From Methylobacter sp. (GTDB taxonomy: Bacteria > Pseudomonadota > Gammaproteobacteria > Methylococcales > Methylomonadaceae): a DNA stretch of 45,665 nt. The notes beneath the pieces are model-generated. The model made no database searches. It had not been told where the DNA came from and worked only from the letters and a program-made list of their open reading frames with translations. This document shows, one piece after another, positions 8,601 through 16,399 of the stretch. The DNA lies in the NCBI GenBank assembly GCA_030679035.1, contig JAUXTH010000121.1:1-45665 (forward strand), written 5' to 3'. The position numbers and the translations under genes were made by a program. Position 1 is the first letter of the stretch. Each line of letters starts with the position of its first letter.

Positions 8601-9542
8601 ACGCATCCAAACTGTCAGCCCCCGACGCAACGGCTGTAATGATCGCACCGAAAGCATCATACAAGCCGCTACCCCCCCTGGTGTCATTTGGCCTGAAAGC
8701 ACGCCCATAGCACTGGCAAAAACGATACTGATTGTCATCACCTGAACAAAAGTTGTGCCCAAAGCTGAAGCCATGGAACTGGTATTGGTCATGCTTTCAT
8801 TCATCTTGGAGTTACTGGCTCTAAGCCGCTCGTGGCGACGCTCCATTTGGGCTTCCATAGCCATAGTCTTTACTGAATGGATACCGGTAAAAGTTTCCAC
8901 CAAGTAATTGATATGACGCTCATTGGCAACATGGTTATCATTAATCAGTTGCTTCAGCCAGTTGCCGAATCGAAAAATAACGTAGATAAAAATGATCAAC
9001 AGCACCACGGGGACAAGTACTATCCAGCCGCCGATGACGTAAATCATAGCCAGAAAAATAAAGACAAAAGGCAGGTCTAACAAAACCAGCAATGCCCGTC
9101 CCGAATAAAACTCTGCGACTCTTGCAGTTGATGCAACGCGCTCAACATGAATTCCCGGTTCCTCCTGTTGCAAACGCTGCAAAGGAACATACATTAATCT
9201 GTTCAATGCATCGACACCGGCAATATGCTCAAAGCGGGCACCTAACCAACTGGTTACCAAGCCATTAACTTCCTGCAACAGTTCTTCGATAACCAGTCCC
9301 ACGACGACCCCTATCACCAGCAGGCTCAGCGTTTCTAAAGACTGATTAAGCACCACGCGATCCATGATTTGCAGTATTGCCATGGGTAGAATCAGGCCCA
9401 GAATATTATGTAAGAACGCGGCTATGGCAAGTAAAGGACTGGCTCTCCGTAAATCAGGGGAGCGAAATATTTCCAATAGCGGGTCAACCAATGCCCCTAT
9501 GCTTTTACCCTGATTTAACAAGGCAGAGAAAAATGCTGACAT
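5646..9542 (-). CDS. Double-length type I secretion ABC exporter (two fused half-transporters)
   Basis: This 1,298-residue inner-membrane ATPase carries two complete membrane-domain plus ATPase modules, whereas type I exporters normally are half-transporters that dimerise. Module 1 has helices at about 35-320 and an ATPase at about 350-575 with Walker A GGSGSGKTS, signature LSSGIRQ and Walker B VILFDEA. The switch histidine is replaced in LITPRPS. A middle segment (about 590-735) resembles the degenerate, protease-dead C39-like domain that binds cargo in LapB- and HlyB-type exporters. Module 2 has helices at about 745-1035 and an ATPase with GPNGSGKSS, LPAGFRQR, VILDEPGNGLDD and an intact VSHRPS. 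One ATP site therefore looks degenerate, as in heterodimeric exporters. The start lies six bases after the regulator's stop. Confidence 0.9.
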   Translation of the reverse strand: MSAFFSALLNQGKSIGALVDPLLEIFRSPDLRRASPLLAIAAFLHNILGLILPMAILQIMDRVVLNQSLETLSLLVIGVVVGLVIEELLQEVNGLVTSWLGARFEHIAGVDALNRLMYVPLQRLQQEEPGIHVERVASTARVAEFYSGRALLVLLDLPFVFIFLAMIYVIGGWIVLVPVVLLIIFIYVIFRFGNWLKQLINDNHVANERHINYLVETFTGIHSVKTMAMEAQMERRHERLRASNSKMNESMTNTSSMASALGTTFVQVMTISIVFASAMGVLSGQMTPGGVAACMMLSVRSLQPLRRGLTVWMRYQSFVAAQKRMKEVHDMPFDDNHDKPELQQVKESIELKQVKLDRNNGDPILNDISITIRAGECVLIQGGSGSGKTSLLSVIGGAVIADGGDVLIDGRNITEFSSDSVQREIGLLPQKGALITGTILENMTMFDSGLNEAALDIASQLGLDEVVSSMKLGYETPLGEGNAEVLSSGIRQITEIVRILVHQPSVILFDEANLSLDMESDKLLRNYISQLKGICTIVLITPRPSWFVMADRVLNISDGRIVNKPVDNKKASQVVKSNAVTYLERPPHVVDYSDLIRRQFDEASDLSTCLLPLLRAIGWKENERELMEAMPHAERNLDLSGLCSTMEHLGLLPRSCISSLASIDSRLMPCLIVPDTGPAKVVLERLPDGQLRCFDGGAGSETILEADNLKNEVYVFKKRERLDTGARRDIKFFGDLFLRFRKHSLLAFAFTIANTVFALTPPFFVKSIYDRVLPTGDIRMASYLLIGVFLVLALDFQVRQLRGRLIAHVSGRIDYIIGTSVFRRVISLPVSSTGNVSVSRQVGHLRNFDSLRNFFVGPLAIIALDMPANIVMVVAIGMINPWALLVVLLSAISFFLLALGTRHISKAVIARSSKASSERIEFLTEAITQMNAIRSAGCRAVWVERYRALSGKATMANYLDHQVHARISGGAQMLTSLTGFTVLALSAVNAVNGTITNGALVATMMMVWRLTGPMQNFFLAATSMVKIHTSMHQIENLMRLSTEADSGVHQTIRPSSQGAISFSRTSMRYINDSDPALLGITFQIAPRRVVVITGPNGSGKSSVLRLITRTYLPQAGTIRLDDIDIRQLTTADLRDRISYMPQNCDIFYGTVMQNLRLVYPAATDDEIIWAAKMAGIYEDIAAMPNGFQTRISHSQSSQLPAGFRQRIGLARAMLKPAPIVILDEPGNGLDDAGEVALERCMEWLRGRATLLMVSHRPSHMRMADTTIFMEHGSISAIGPFDNIKDKIFSRSRNTNISN

Positions 9543-9548
9543 AGTTAG

Positions 9549-11324
9549 TTATTCCACACCGGATTGATTAACCAGCATACGTAATAATGGATGTGCATAA
9601 CTAATACGCTCATCTTCTTGTCGCGATAAAACGCCGCTGGCAATAGCCTGCTCAACCGCAATTTGTATAGTATCGTGGGGTTCCCACATGGCTTCGGCAA
9701 TTTCTGCCGCAGTCATAGGAATCGCTTCCTTGCTGAGCTGGCGCAGCAAGGCTCGATCAAGTTTAAGTCCGTCCATGCGGGCGTTAATCACGACTTGTAA
9801 GGAAAGGGGTAAAGTGTCTTGCCAGTTGTGGCGCGCCAATTCAATGGCAAATAGCGGGACACCCGAGGCATGTTGCGCGATAGTTTCAGCTGCCTGATGC
9901 CTGTCTTGTGCTTGCTGTATGACCGCATCGGCATCCTCTCCGGCCTTTAACGCATCGATCTCCCATTGCTTAATGGATTGGGTGATCAGACTTTCAATGG
10001 CCGTTTTGGATAAATGCCCCAACCGAATAGTTTCGCTGGGACTTATCGCAGATTTTGGCAATTTACGCGCGGCCACAACAATCAACTTTCTTTTGGCCGT
10101 GTTTGCTGTTTCAAGCATTTTTATCAAAATATCGGCAGGTAACAGGTGAGCATCATCCACGATAACTACTTCATGATTTCGGCCTGTAACCGACCTGAGA
10201 CAATGTAACAAAGATTGGGGCTTAACCGATGCGCCACCGGGGAACATATACAAGTGGCTATCTTCGACACCCGAATGGCAGACGAAATGATGTATTCGGC
10301 CTTTCAACTCCAGGCCTCGTTCTGCGACATAACGGCATAACAAAGATTTACCCATCCCCGTTTCGCCCTCAATGTAAACAAGATGGTTTTTACCCCTGAA
10401 TACTTCTGCAAGCAGCAAATTCAAGCGTTCAAGCTCTGCCTCACGACCCAAAATTGGCGTCGCACAACCGAGCTCTTCGCTAAGCACTGCCTGAGATTGC
10501 GAGGGTTGGATGTTGTTGCCCCACGGCATTCGATTAAGCGTGTTGAAAAAAACGCCGGGAACAACAAATCCCTGCGCATTAGGTCCGATGATTTCCAGCA
10601 ATTTTTTTGCCGTTGCGCCCAGCGCCAACTCTCCAGGAACGGCGTTACATGCAAGCTCTCGTGCATGGGCAATGACAGCGCTGGCGACAACCTCGCCCGA
10701 CCAGCCCCCATGACGGTTCATACTTGAAATTGCAAGTCCTGCCGTTAATCCGCCGCGCAAATTTTGGTTAATCTCCGGATAATCTGCAAGGGCATCAAAA
10801 ACGGCACGAGCTGCGCGCAGTGCCTTAAAAATATCTTGCTCTGTCCCACGCTTTACGCCAAAAATCAGGTCGCCGATATGTGTTTTACTGGTTAAAAACA
10901 AGGCATCATAGCTGCTTGCCAATGCTGAGAAGGTTTTGTGCAGCTCCTGAACAATCGCCTTTGGATTAGTACCGGCATGCAGGATTGCGTCAGGCAAAAA
11001 GATACTCAAGACGATGCAGGGGCGACGTTCCAATAGACCTTCACATATTTCAGCGCTATCGGATTCATTGACCGGCGTTAGATTGAGTCCTTGGGATACG
11101 GCCATAGTACGATTGCTGACATGGAGTTTTTTAAACAATGCCACAACATGCTGCTTTACTGTTCCCAATCCGATGCCTAATTCATTGGCAATTTCCTTAT
11201 TAACTTTACCCGCTTTTATCAACGCCAGAACCTGTTGCTGACGTTGAGTAAGTTCCGGTAATAGCTCAGCCTCCTGATTCATGAAAGCGGCTGTCGAAAT
11301 CGTGTTAATAGACTCTTTATTCAT
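9549..11324 (-). CDS. LuxR-type HTH regulator with cyclase-like and AAA ATPase domains
   Basis: This is a 591-residue cytoplasmic regulator. Residues about 24-80 form a GerE/LuxR helix-turn-helix (LTQRQQQVLALIKAGKVNKE, then GTVKQHVVALFKKLHV). Residues about 100-265 resemble a class III nucleotidyl cyclase fold without its clear catalytic metal ligands, so it is probably a sensor. From about 295 there is an AAA/STAND-type ATPase with Walker A GETGMGKS (about 320) and Walker B VVIVDDAH (about 387). LuxR-STAND proteins usually carry the DNA-binding domain at the C-terminus; here it is at the N-terminus. It lies inside the secretion locus, six bases before the exporter gene, so it most likely controls this locus. 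The signal it senses is unknown. Confidence 0.82.
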   Translation of the reverse strand: MNKESINTISTAAFMNQEAELLPELTQRQQQVLALIKAGKVNKEIANELGIGLGTVKQHVVALFKKLHVSNRTMAVSQGLNLTPVNESDSAEICEGLLERRPCIVLSIFLPDAILHAGTNPKAIVQELHKTFSALASSYDALFLTSKTHIGDLIFGVKRGTEQDIFKALRAARAVFDALADYPEINQNLRGGLTAGLAISSMNRHGGWSGEVVASAVIAHARELACNAVPGELALGATAKKLLEIIGPNAQGFVVPGVFFNTLNRMPWGNNIQPSQSQAVLSEELGCATPILGREAELERLNLLLAEVFRGKNHLVYIEGETGMGKSLLCRYVAERGLELKGRIHHFVCHSGVEDSHLYMFPGGASVKPQSLLHCLRSVTGRNHEVVIVDDAHLLPADILIKMLETANTAKRKLIVVAARKLPKSAISPSETIRLGHLSKTAIESLITQSIKQWEIDALKAGEDADAVIQQAQDRHQAAETIAQHASGVPLFAIELARHNWQDTLPLSLQVVINARMDGLKLDRALLRQLSKEAIPMTAAEIAEAMWEPHDTIQIAVEQAIASGVLSRQEDERISYAHPLLRMLVNQSGVE

Positions 11325-11491
11325 GTTTATCGATCATAACGGCCTTCACCATATAAAAATACCGAAACATTATTGTCATTCTCCAAATGGCATGAAGAAT
11401 CAAAATTAAACTGATCATTTTTTCTTATGCCGCTGCCGATGTGCTAAAACTCGTTTCCAGCACCAATGCCGGTTGACTTTCGTGCAACGGT
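11325..11491 (-). promoter_or_regulatory. Gap between outer-membrane factor and regulator genes
   Basis: These 167 bases are AT-rich and hold no gene. The gap is large compared with the 1-18-base junctions between the regulator, exporter, adaptor and kinase-fusion genes, so a separate promoter for the regulator-exporter-adaptor group is plausible. I could not pick out a convincing -35/-10 pair. Confidence 0.25.
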
Positions 11492-13936
11492 CTACCCTGC
11501 GCCTTCGAGATTTATAACTACAGGAATAGCATCAACCTGCTCACGTTTACGTAGCGTGTCGGCTTGCACTGCGGCCTCCTTACGGCTGGTATAAATACCG
11601 GTTCGCACTGCAAATACGATCGTTCCATCGGTTAACCGCTCTTGCTGAACATAGGTTTTATAGCCCTTACGGCTCCAAACTGCCACTGCGTTCTCAGCGT
11701 TACTCCGGTCAATCAGCGTATAAATCTGCACGGCATAACCTAATAGGGGAGGAGCCCCAGCCTGAGTAGCGCCCTCCCCGCTGGCGGCTGCCGCATTCGG
11801 TTCACTAAGCTTCATTGGCGCTGGCTCGACATTGGCGTGCTTTTCAGCTTGTTCGGATAGAGCCGAAGCATCGGCTTTAACTTTGTCGTTTGATGAATCA
11901 GAATTAATCAGAATCGGCTTGGCCGCGTTGCCTTCCACCGCTAATGCAGCATTTTCATCTTCCATAAAGTCGTTGAACTCTTCAGCATCGGACGACACGA
12001 CGTTGCAACGTAATTGTTTGACGCTCAACTGTCCGCAAAAAGTGCCGGCCTCGTCCTGGCTTGGGAATGCGGCTATAAACACCCGGTACCAAGTTGCCCG
12101 TTCTTGTTGCTCTGTTGCCAGTTTACCTTGCAGGCGAGGCAACGCGACACGCCCTGTCATCAGCTTCGGAAAGCGCTGATTTAAATCACGCCACGCGTGA
12201 GTCACCCCTAAGCGGTCCTGTAGCCCGGCTAATTCAACCAACCAGAATTCGTCACCTGTGTCGATATTGCGTCCAGTCCAGTCGATCCCCGGCATGACCA
12301 TGGACGCTGCTTCAGATGCTTCGGCTGATTTATTCTGAGGACGAACCCCGTCACCCGGCAATATTCCTCCTTGCGGAACACCACCGCCCAACGCGCTATA
12401 CAGCGATACCAAGCCACCAAAGTGTTCTTGCCGAATGTGGTGGTATTCATCCAAAGCACGGTAGTAAGTTCGTTCCGTATCAATCAACGTCAAAAAGTCG
12501 ATGCCTCCGACCTCATAGGATTCCCGGCTAGCCGTCCAGGCACGCAATGCCGCCTCTACGGCCACTTTTTGTGACTCAAGCCGCCGGCCATTCATATGGG
12601 TACTGGTTATTGCATCCTCTGTTTCTCGCACGGCTCCGTAGACGGTATGCAGATAGGTTTCCACCAATTCTTCGTGCAGTGACCGCGCAAAAGCGACATC
12701 CTGAGTACGCTTGCCATGATCAAAAATCGTGGTGGTCAGATTACCTAGCGCGTTGTAGATAACGCCATAGGGTGTAAAAAACTGGGCAAAAGCCACCATC
12801 CCTATACTGCCTTGGGAGGTTATATTAAGCGGAGGAAACAAGCGCGCTCGGGCCACATCAATATCGGCATCCGCAGCCAACAATCTGGCCTCAACAGCAC
12901 GTATATCAGGTCGTCGCACTAACAGCGAAGTCGGCACACTCGCTAATGCTCCCGGAAAAGTAAGCGAATCCATCCCTTTGTTTGATAAGGTCAGCGCACT
13001 GGGTGTCACGCCGAGCAATTGAGCCAACGCATGAGCCGCCATTTCCCGCTGCAACTCCAACCCGGGGATGGTCGCATGAACGGCATAGACAGCAGAACGT
13101 TGTTGTTCCAGATCAATAACCGTGGCATCGCCTACTTCTACCCGATCAGTAACCGCCTGAAGCATGCCGTGGATCTCGGTTTCTGTCTGACGCGCAACAC
13201 GGATACGGTCGTTGAAGGAAAGATATTCAACATATTTGGAGACTACGTTGGCAATCAGGGTACGGCGCGTGTCATCGCTTTGATAAGTAGCTTGCCATAG
13301 ATGCATTTCCGACGATTCAGCCATGGAACTGAGCTCACCCCACAGATCGACGCGCCAATCGCCACGCAAGCCGGCTTGATAATATTCGCGGTGTTTAACG
13401 CTAGAGGGGGAACTGATCGTGGCCGAGTTGACACCGTTGGGCGGAGCATCATGACGGGCCTCAAGAGGGGCCGTCAGAACCGGATATTGATCCGCTTCAG
13501 CCTGTTTTGCGCGAGCCTGGGACTGAGACAGACGCAGCATGGCGATACGTAGATCGATATTGTTCGCTAATGCTTGGTCAACCAGGGCATTAAGCTCGAC
13601 ACTGCCCAAAGAGCGCCACCATTCATCAAGATCCGCTTCTGCAACCGACTTTGCGGATGCAACACTATCTCCAGTATGAATGGGCACCTCTTCAGCCTTG
13701 GGAAATAATGCAGACTGTTGAAATTGATTCGAAAGAAGCGGGACAGGCACATCGTAGTGATCCCGCTTGATGGCACAGCCCGCCAGCAACGTGCTTAAAA
13801 TAACCGGGGCGAACACAATACAATGCGCTCGGGCAGCCATTCCGGCGCAACGCTGGAGAAAAACCAAGCGCTGTTGCAGCAGTGTCAACACATATTTCCC
13901 GTAAACTAAGGGCTGTTTTTTCATTGATTTACACAT
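11492..13936 (-). CDS. TolC/NodT-type outer-membrane factor fused to two SPOR domains
   Basis: This is an outer-membrane channel lipoprotein. The lipobox LLAGC lies behind a hydrophobic stretch, and the segment up to about residue 515 has the two repeated OEP domains (for example LVRRPDIRAVEARLLAADAD). Beyond that the chain is unusual. A SPOR-like domain at about 545-640 (WLVELAGLQDRLGVTHAWRD, then FYRV-type YRVFIAAFPSQDEA) is followed by an Ala/Glu-rich linker and a second SPOR domain at about 735-815 (YAVQIYTLIDRSNAENA). SPOR domains bind denuded septal peptidoglycan, so the channel may be tethered to the cell wall or division site. Start choice is uncertain: ATG codons at 13936, 13924 and 13840 are all possible, and the last would give a lipoprotein signal of ordinary length. 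Confidence 0.88.
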   Translation of the reverse strand: MCKSMKKQPLVYGKYVLTLLQQRLVFLQRCAGMAARAHCIVFAPVILSTLLAGCAIKRDHYDVPVPLLSNQFQQSALFPKAEEVPIHTGDSVASAKSVAEADLDEWWRSLGSVELNALVDQALANNIDLRIAMLRLSQSQARAKQAEADQYPVLTAPLEARHDAPPNGVNSATISSPSSVKHREYYQAGLRGDWRVDLWGELSSMAESSEMHLWQATYQSDDTRRTLIANVVSKYVEYLSFNDRIRVARQTETEIHGMLQAVTDRVEVGDATVIDLEQQRSAVYAVHATIPGLELQREMAAHALAQLLGVTPSALTLSNKGMDSLTFPGALASVPTSLLVRRPDIRAVEARLLAADADIDVARARLFPPLNITSQGSIGMVAFAQFFTPYGVIYNALGNLTTTIFDHGKRTQDVAFARSLHEELVETYLHTVYGAVRETEDAITSTHMNGRRLESQKVAVEAALRAWTASRESYEVGGIDFLTLIDTERTYYRALDEYHHIRQEHFGGLVSLYSALGGGVPQGGILPGDGVRPQNKSAEASEAASMVMPGIDWTGRNIDTGDEFWLVELAGLQDRLGVTHAWRDLNQRFPKLMTGRVALPRLQGKLATEQQERATWYRVFIAAFPSQDEAGTFCGQLSVKQLRCNVVSSDAEEFNDFMEDENAALAVEGNAAKPILINSDSSNDKVKADASALSEQAEKHANVEPAPMKLSEPNAAAASGEGATQAGAPPLLGYAVQIYTLIDRSNAENAVAVWSRKGYKTYVQQERLTDGTIVFAVRTGIYTSRKEAAVQADTLRKREQVDAIPVVINLEGAG

Positions 13937-13958
13937 CACACCCACAATGAATCATTGC

Positions 13959-13968
13959 GGGGGGGGGG
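13959..13968. repeat. Ten-base G/C homopolymer ahead of the secretion locus
   Basis: Ten consecutive G on the plus strand (C on the coding strand) lie 22 bases upstream of the ATG at 13936 and directly downstream of a -10-like hexamer. Homopolymers of this length slip during replication. Here slippage would change the start of the transcript or the leader, not a reading frame. Confidence 0.6.
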
Positions 13969-13997
13969 TATTAAAGTGAATGCACCGGTCGCAACAA
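13968..13997 (-). promoter_or_regulatory. Candidate sigma-70 promoter of the secretion locus
   Basis: On the minus strand TTGTTG (13997-13992) and TTTAAT (13975-13970) are separated by 16 bases, and the homopolymer follows immediately where transcription would begin. The match to consensus is moderate. Confidence 0.35.
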
Positions 13998-14031
13998 GAA
14001 TACATTTAGTTTAGGGCTGTTAAAAGACTTA

Positions 14032-14461
14032 ATAAACGAGTGGTTAACTATAGAGGGATTTTCATGAAATGCAACATGAATGCCAAAATTATGTTCAACT
14101 CGCAGAAGACGCTGCTAATTTTGAAAAACGCCAACTCCGTCACATTAACTGAAAAAACATATACTTCGCGTGAACAAAAATACCAACCCCCTTAAAACTG
14201 AGTGGATTGATCCGTCAATACATTAGGACTCCTCTGTAAAAAACATAGGGTTTTCTGGTAGCAAGGGGTTTCAACCCCAGATAAAACGCCCATCATTAGG
14301 CAAGTAGGCAGACAATATTTTTTGACCATTGGTTCCGATCTTTACCACGAAGCGCACGAAGAAAAATAGTTAGCTTCGTTCGCTTCGTGGTGAGGAAGAG
14401 ATGTTAGAAAGCTTTTGAACGACTCTTGGAAAAGCCGGAATAAAAGCCAAGGAAGCGTTTT
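14032..14461. other. Non-coding gap between rlmD and the secretion locus
   Basis: No gene is visible here. The stretch is AT-rich and contains a small GGGGTTTCAACCCC palindrome near 14265 and a longer hairpin at 14344-14391, listed separately. The flanking genes share the minus strand, so the gap carries the 3' end of the rlmD transcript and sequence upstream of the secretion promoter. Confidence 0.4.
14344..14391. repeat. ACCACGAAGCG hairpin repeat
   Basis: ACCACGAAGCG at 14344-14354 pairs with CGCTTCGTGGT at 14381-14391, and the inner ACGAAG/CTTCGT extends the stem. A related hairpin occurs at 43571-43617, so this is a dispersed palindromic element. Here it may end rlmD transcription. Confidence 0.6.
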
Positions 14462-15796
14462 TTATTTTTCAAACAAGGCCATCGACTCAACATGCCCGGT
14501 CTGCGGGAACATATCCATAACCCCGGCTTTAACCAGCTTATAGCCCAGCTCATTGACCAGTATCCCTGCATCACGGGCTAGCGTTGACGGATTGCAGGAC
14601 ACATAAACAACCTGCTCTGGTTGCCATTTTTTAAAATGGTGCAAAACCTCGGAAGCACCGGCCCTGGAAGGGTCGAGCATGATTTTATTGTATTTCCGGT
14701 TAGCCCAGGGCTGATCTGAAATATCCTTGCTTAAATCGGCCGCATAAAACTCAACGTTTTCGATGCCGTTATGACGGGCATTTTCCTTGGCGTGATTAAC
14801 CAAGGGCTGGTCGCCTTCCACTCCGACCACGCGCCCGGCAAATTTTGCCATCGGCAGGGTAAAGTTGCCCAAACCGCAAAACAAATCCAGCACCGAGTCG
14901 TTTTCATTCAACGCCAAGGTCTCCAACACCCGGTTAATCATTTGCTTGTTAATTTCATAATTAACCTGGGTAAACATCGCGGGTTTGAACTTAAACTCCA
15001 AGCCCTGATCCGGTAACGCGTAAGTCGGTATCAGTTCCGGCTCGCCATCCAGCGGTACGATGGTATCCGGGCCTTTGGATTGCAGACACACCGATATGTC
15101 ATACTGATGAGCAAAATCGCGCATCCGTTCCTTATCGGCATCGGTCGGCGGCTCCAGCACCCGAAACGACAGCACGCATTGGTCATCGCCGATAGCCACT
15201 TCAATCTGCGGAATTTTATCCTTGATGGTCAAGCCGCCGATCATTTCCGACAAAGCCATCAGCCGGGTGCCGACGATAGGATTCATCACCACGCAACTTT
15301 CAATCTCCGCCAGATACGGATGCCGTCTTTCCCTGAAACCTACCAGCACCCGGTTCTTTTTCTCGACATATTTAACGCCCATCCGAGCTTTGCTGCGATA
15401 GCCCCAATGCGGACCTATCAGCGGCTGCCAAAGCTCGGGGATTTCAGTCTTACCGATACGTTTAAACTGATCGACCAGCAAATCCTGCTTGATTCGGATT
15501 TGCGCAGCCGATTCGACATGCTGAAAACTGCAACCGCCGCACACACCATAATGCGCACACAACGCATCAACTCGATCGGCGGCGCGACTTAACAGCTTGA
15601 CGACCTTGCCTTCCGCATAATCCTTGCGGCTTTCGGTGTAAACAAACTCCACCTCTTCGCCCGGCAGCGCCTCATCGATAAAAATCACCTTGCCCTCGAC
15701 ATGCGCCACGCCGCGTCCGTCATGGGCCAAGGATTCAATCGTGACTTTAACCGGCTCTACCGGTAACTGCTTTTTTATTCTCTTTCTATTTGCCAT
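14462..15796 (-). CDS. rlmD: 23S rRNA (uracil-1939-C5)-methyltransferase RlmD
   Basis: This 444-residue RNA methyltransferase forms 5-methyluridine at position 1939 of 23S rRNA using S-adenosylmethionine. Visible are an N-terminal TRAM domain (about 10-70), the iron-sulfur cysteines in CAHYGVCGGCSFQH, the SAM-binding LDLFCGLGNFTLPMA, the LDPSRAG motif and the catalytic cysteine in VYVSCNPSTLARD. I use the ATG at 15796, which begins MANRKRIKK and lies just after the stop of the preceding ydbL-like gene. A longer reading frame would run into that gene. The two are probably co-transcribed. Confidence 0.95.
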   Translation of the reverse strand: MANRKRIKKQLPVEPVKVTIESLAHDGRGVAHVEGKVIFIDEALPGEEVEFVYTESRKDYAEGKVVKLLSRAADRVDALCAHYGVCGGCSFQHVESAAQIRIKQDLLVDQFKRIGKTEIPELWQPLIGPHWGYRSKARMGVKYVEKKNRVLVGFRERRHPYLAEIESCVVMNPIVGTRLMALSEMIGGLTIKDKIPQIEVAIGDDQCVLSFRVLEPPTDADKERMRDFAHQYDISVCLQSKGPDTIVPLDGEPELIPTYALPDQGLEFKFKPAMFTQVNYEINKQMINRVLETLALNENDSVLDLFCGLGNFTLPMAKFAGRVVGVEGDQPLVNHAKENARHNGIENVEFYAADLSKDISDQPWANRKYNKIMLDPSRAGASEVLHHFKKWQPEQVVYVSCNPSTLARDAGILVNELGYKLVKAGVMDMFPQTGHVESMALFEK

Positions 15797-15798
15797 GT

Positions 15799-16386
15799 TT
15801 ACTTTTGTTTCCAGCTTCCTGAGGATTGATACCACCAGCCTGACTGAGCATTGCTCACCCAACGACCGGCAAAGGTTGATTTAATTTGCGCCGCCCAATC
15901 GGGATGACCGTTGGCATCGGCAATCGCTTGATACAGACTTTGCCGATCGGCATTTTCTGCGGCGACCAGTTTATTGACCTGATTCCTGTCCTTAAGCGGT
16001 ACGCTTTCTACATCCCTGACTGCCAGAAGACCATCAGCTTGTATGCCGACAACCCCCGCCGCGTACAAAGGTTGCAGACTGGCAAAGCGGGCTTCCATAG
16101 TGCTTCGCAACTGCCTGATTTCAGCGCTATCGATTGCCAAGTCCGCTTCCGCAGCCTGCGCGGGCGACACCACCACATTGATCGCCGTATCGATCATCTG
16201 ATAAACGTTTACCTGCCAATCCGGCAAACTGGCCTTAGGCTTGGGTTCCGCTTTTTGCGGTGCGACATTTTGAATGTCCTTGATGATCTCATCCGCCGCT
16301 TTTTCAGCCGCAGCGGCGGGGAAATAAATGTTGATAGTGACGCAGGCAGTCAACAAAACTGCGCTTAATACTGATATTTTTCTCAT
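15799..16386 (-). CDS. ydbL: YdbL-like (DUF1318) lipoprotein with a YnbE-like N-terminus
   Basis: This is a 195-residue exported protein. I place the start at the ATG at 16386, which has AGGAGA just upstream. Residues 1-14 end in the lipobox LLTAC, and the mature protein begins VTINIYFPAAAAEKAAD, like the small lipoprotein YnbE. The C-terminal 100 residues match the YdbL/DUF1318 family and end in an aromatic-rich tail (WWYQSSGSW). In Escherichia coli YdbH, YnbE and YdbL form a periplasmic lipid-transport bridge; here YnbE and YdbL features appear in one chain. The partner YdbH lies 3.8 kb upstream because an island separates them. Confidence 0.8.
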   Translation of the reverse strand: MRKISVLSAVLLTACVTINIYFPAAAAEKAADEIIKDIQNVAPQKAEPKPKASLPDWQVNVYQMIDTAINVVVSPAQAAEADLAIDSAEIRQLRSTMEARFASLQPLYAAGVVGIQADGLLAVRDVESVPLKDRNQVNKLVAAENADRQSLYQAIADANGHPDWAAQIKSTFAGRWVSNAQSGWWYQSSGSWKQK

Positions 16387-16399
16387 AACGGTCTCCTGA

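Noticed and set aside
15797-15862. Longer N-terminus of RlmD
   Set aside because: The extra residues come from the 3' end of the ydbL-like gene; the ATG at 15796 gives the family start.
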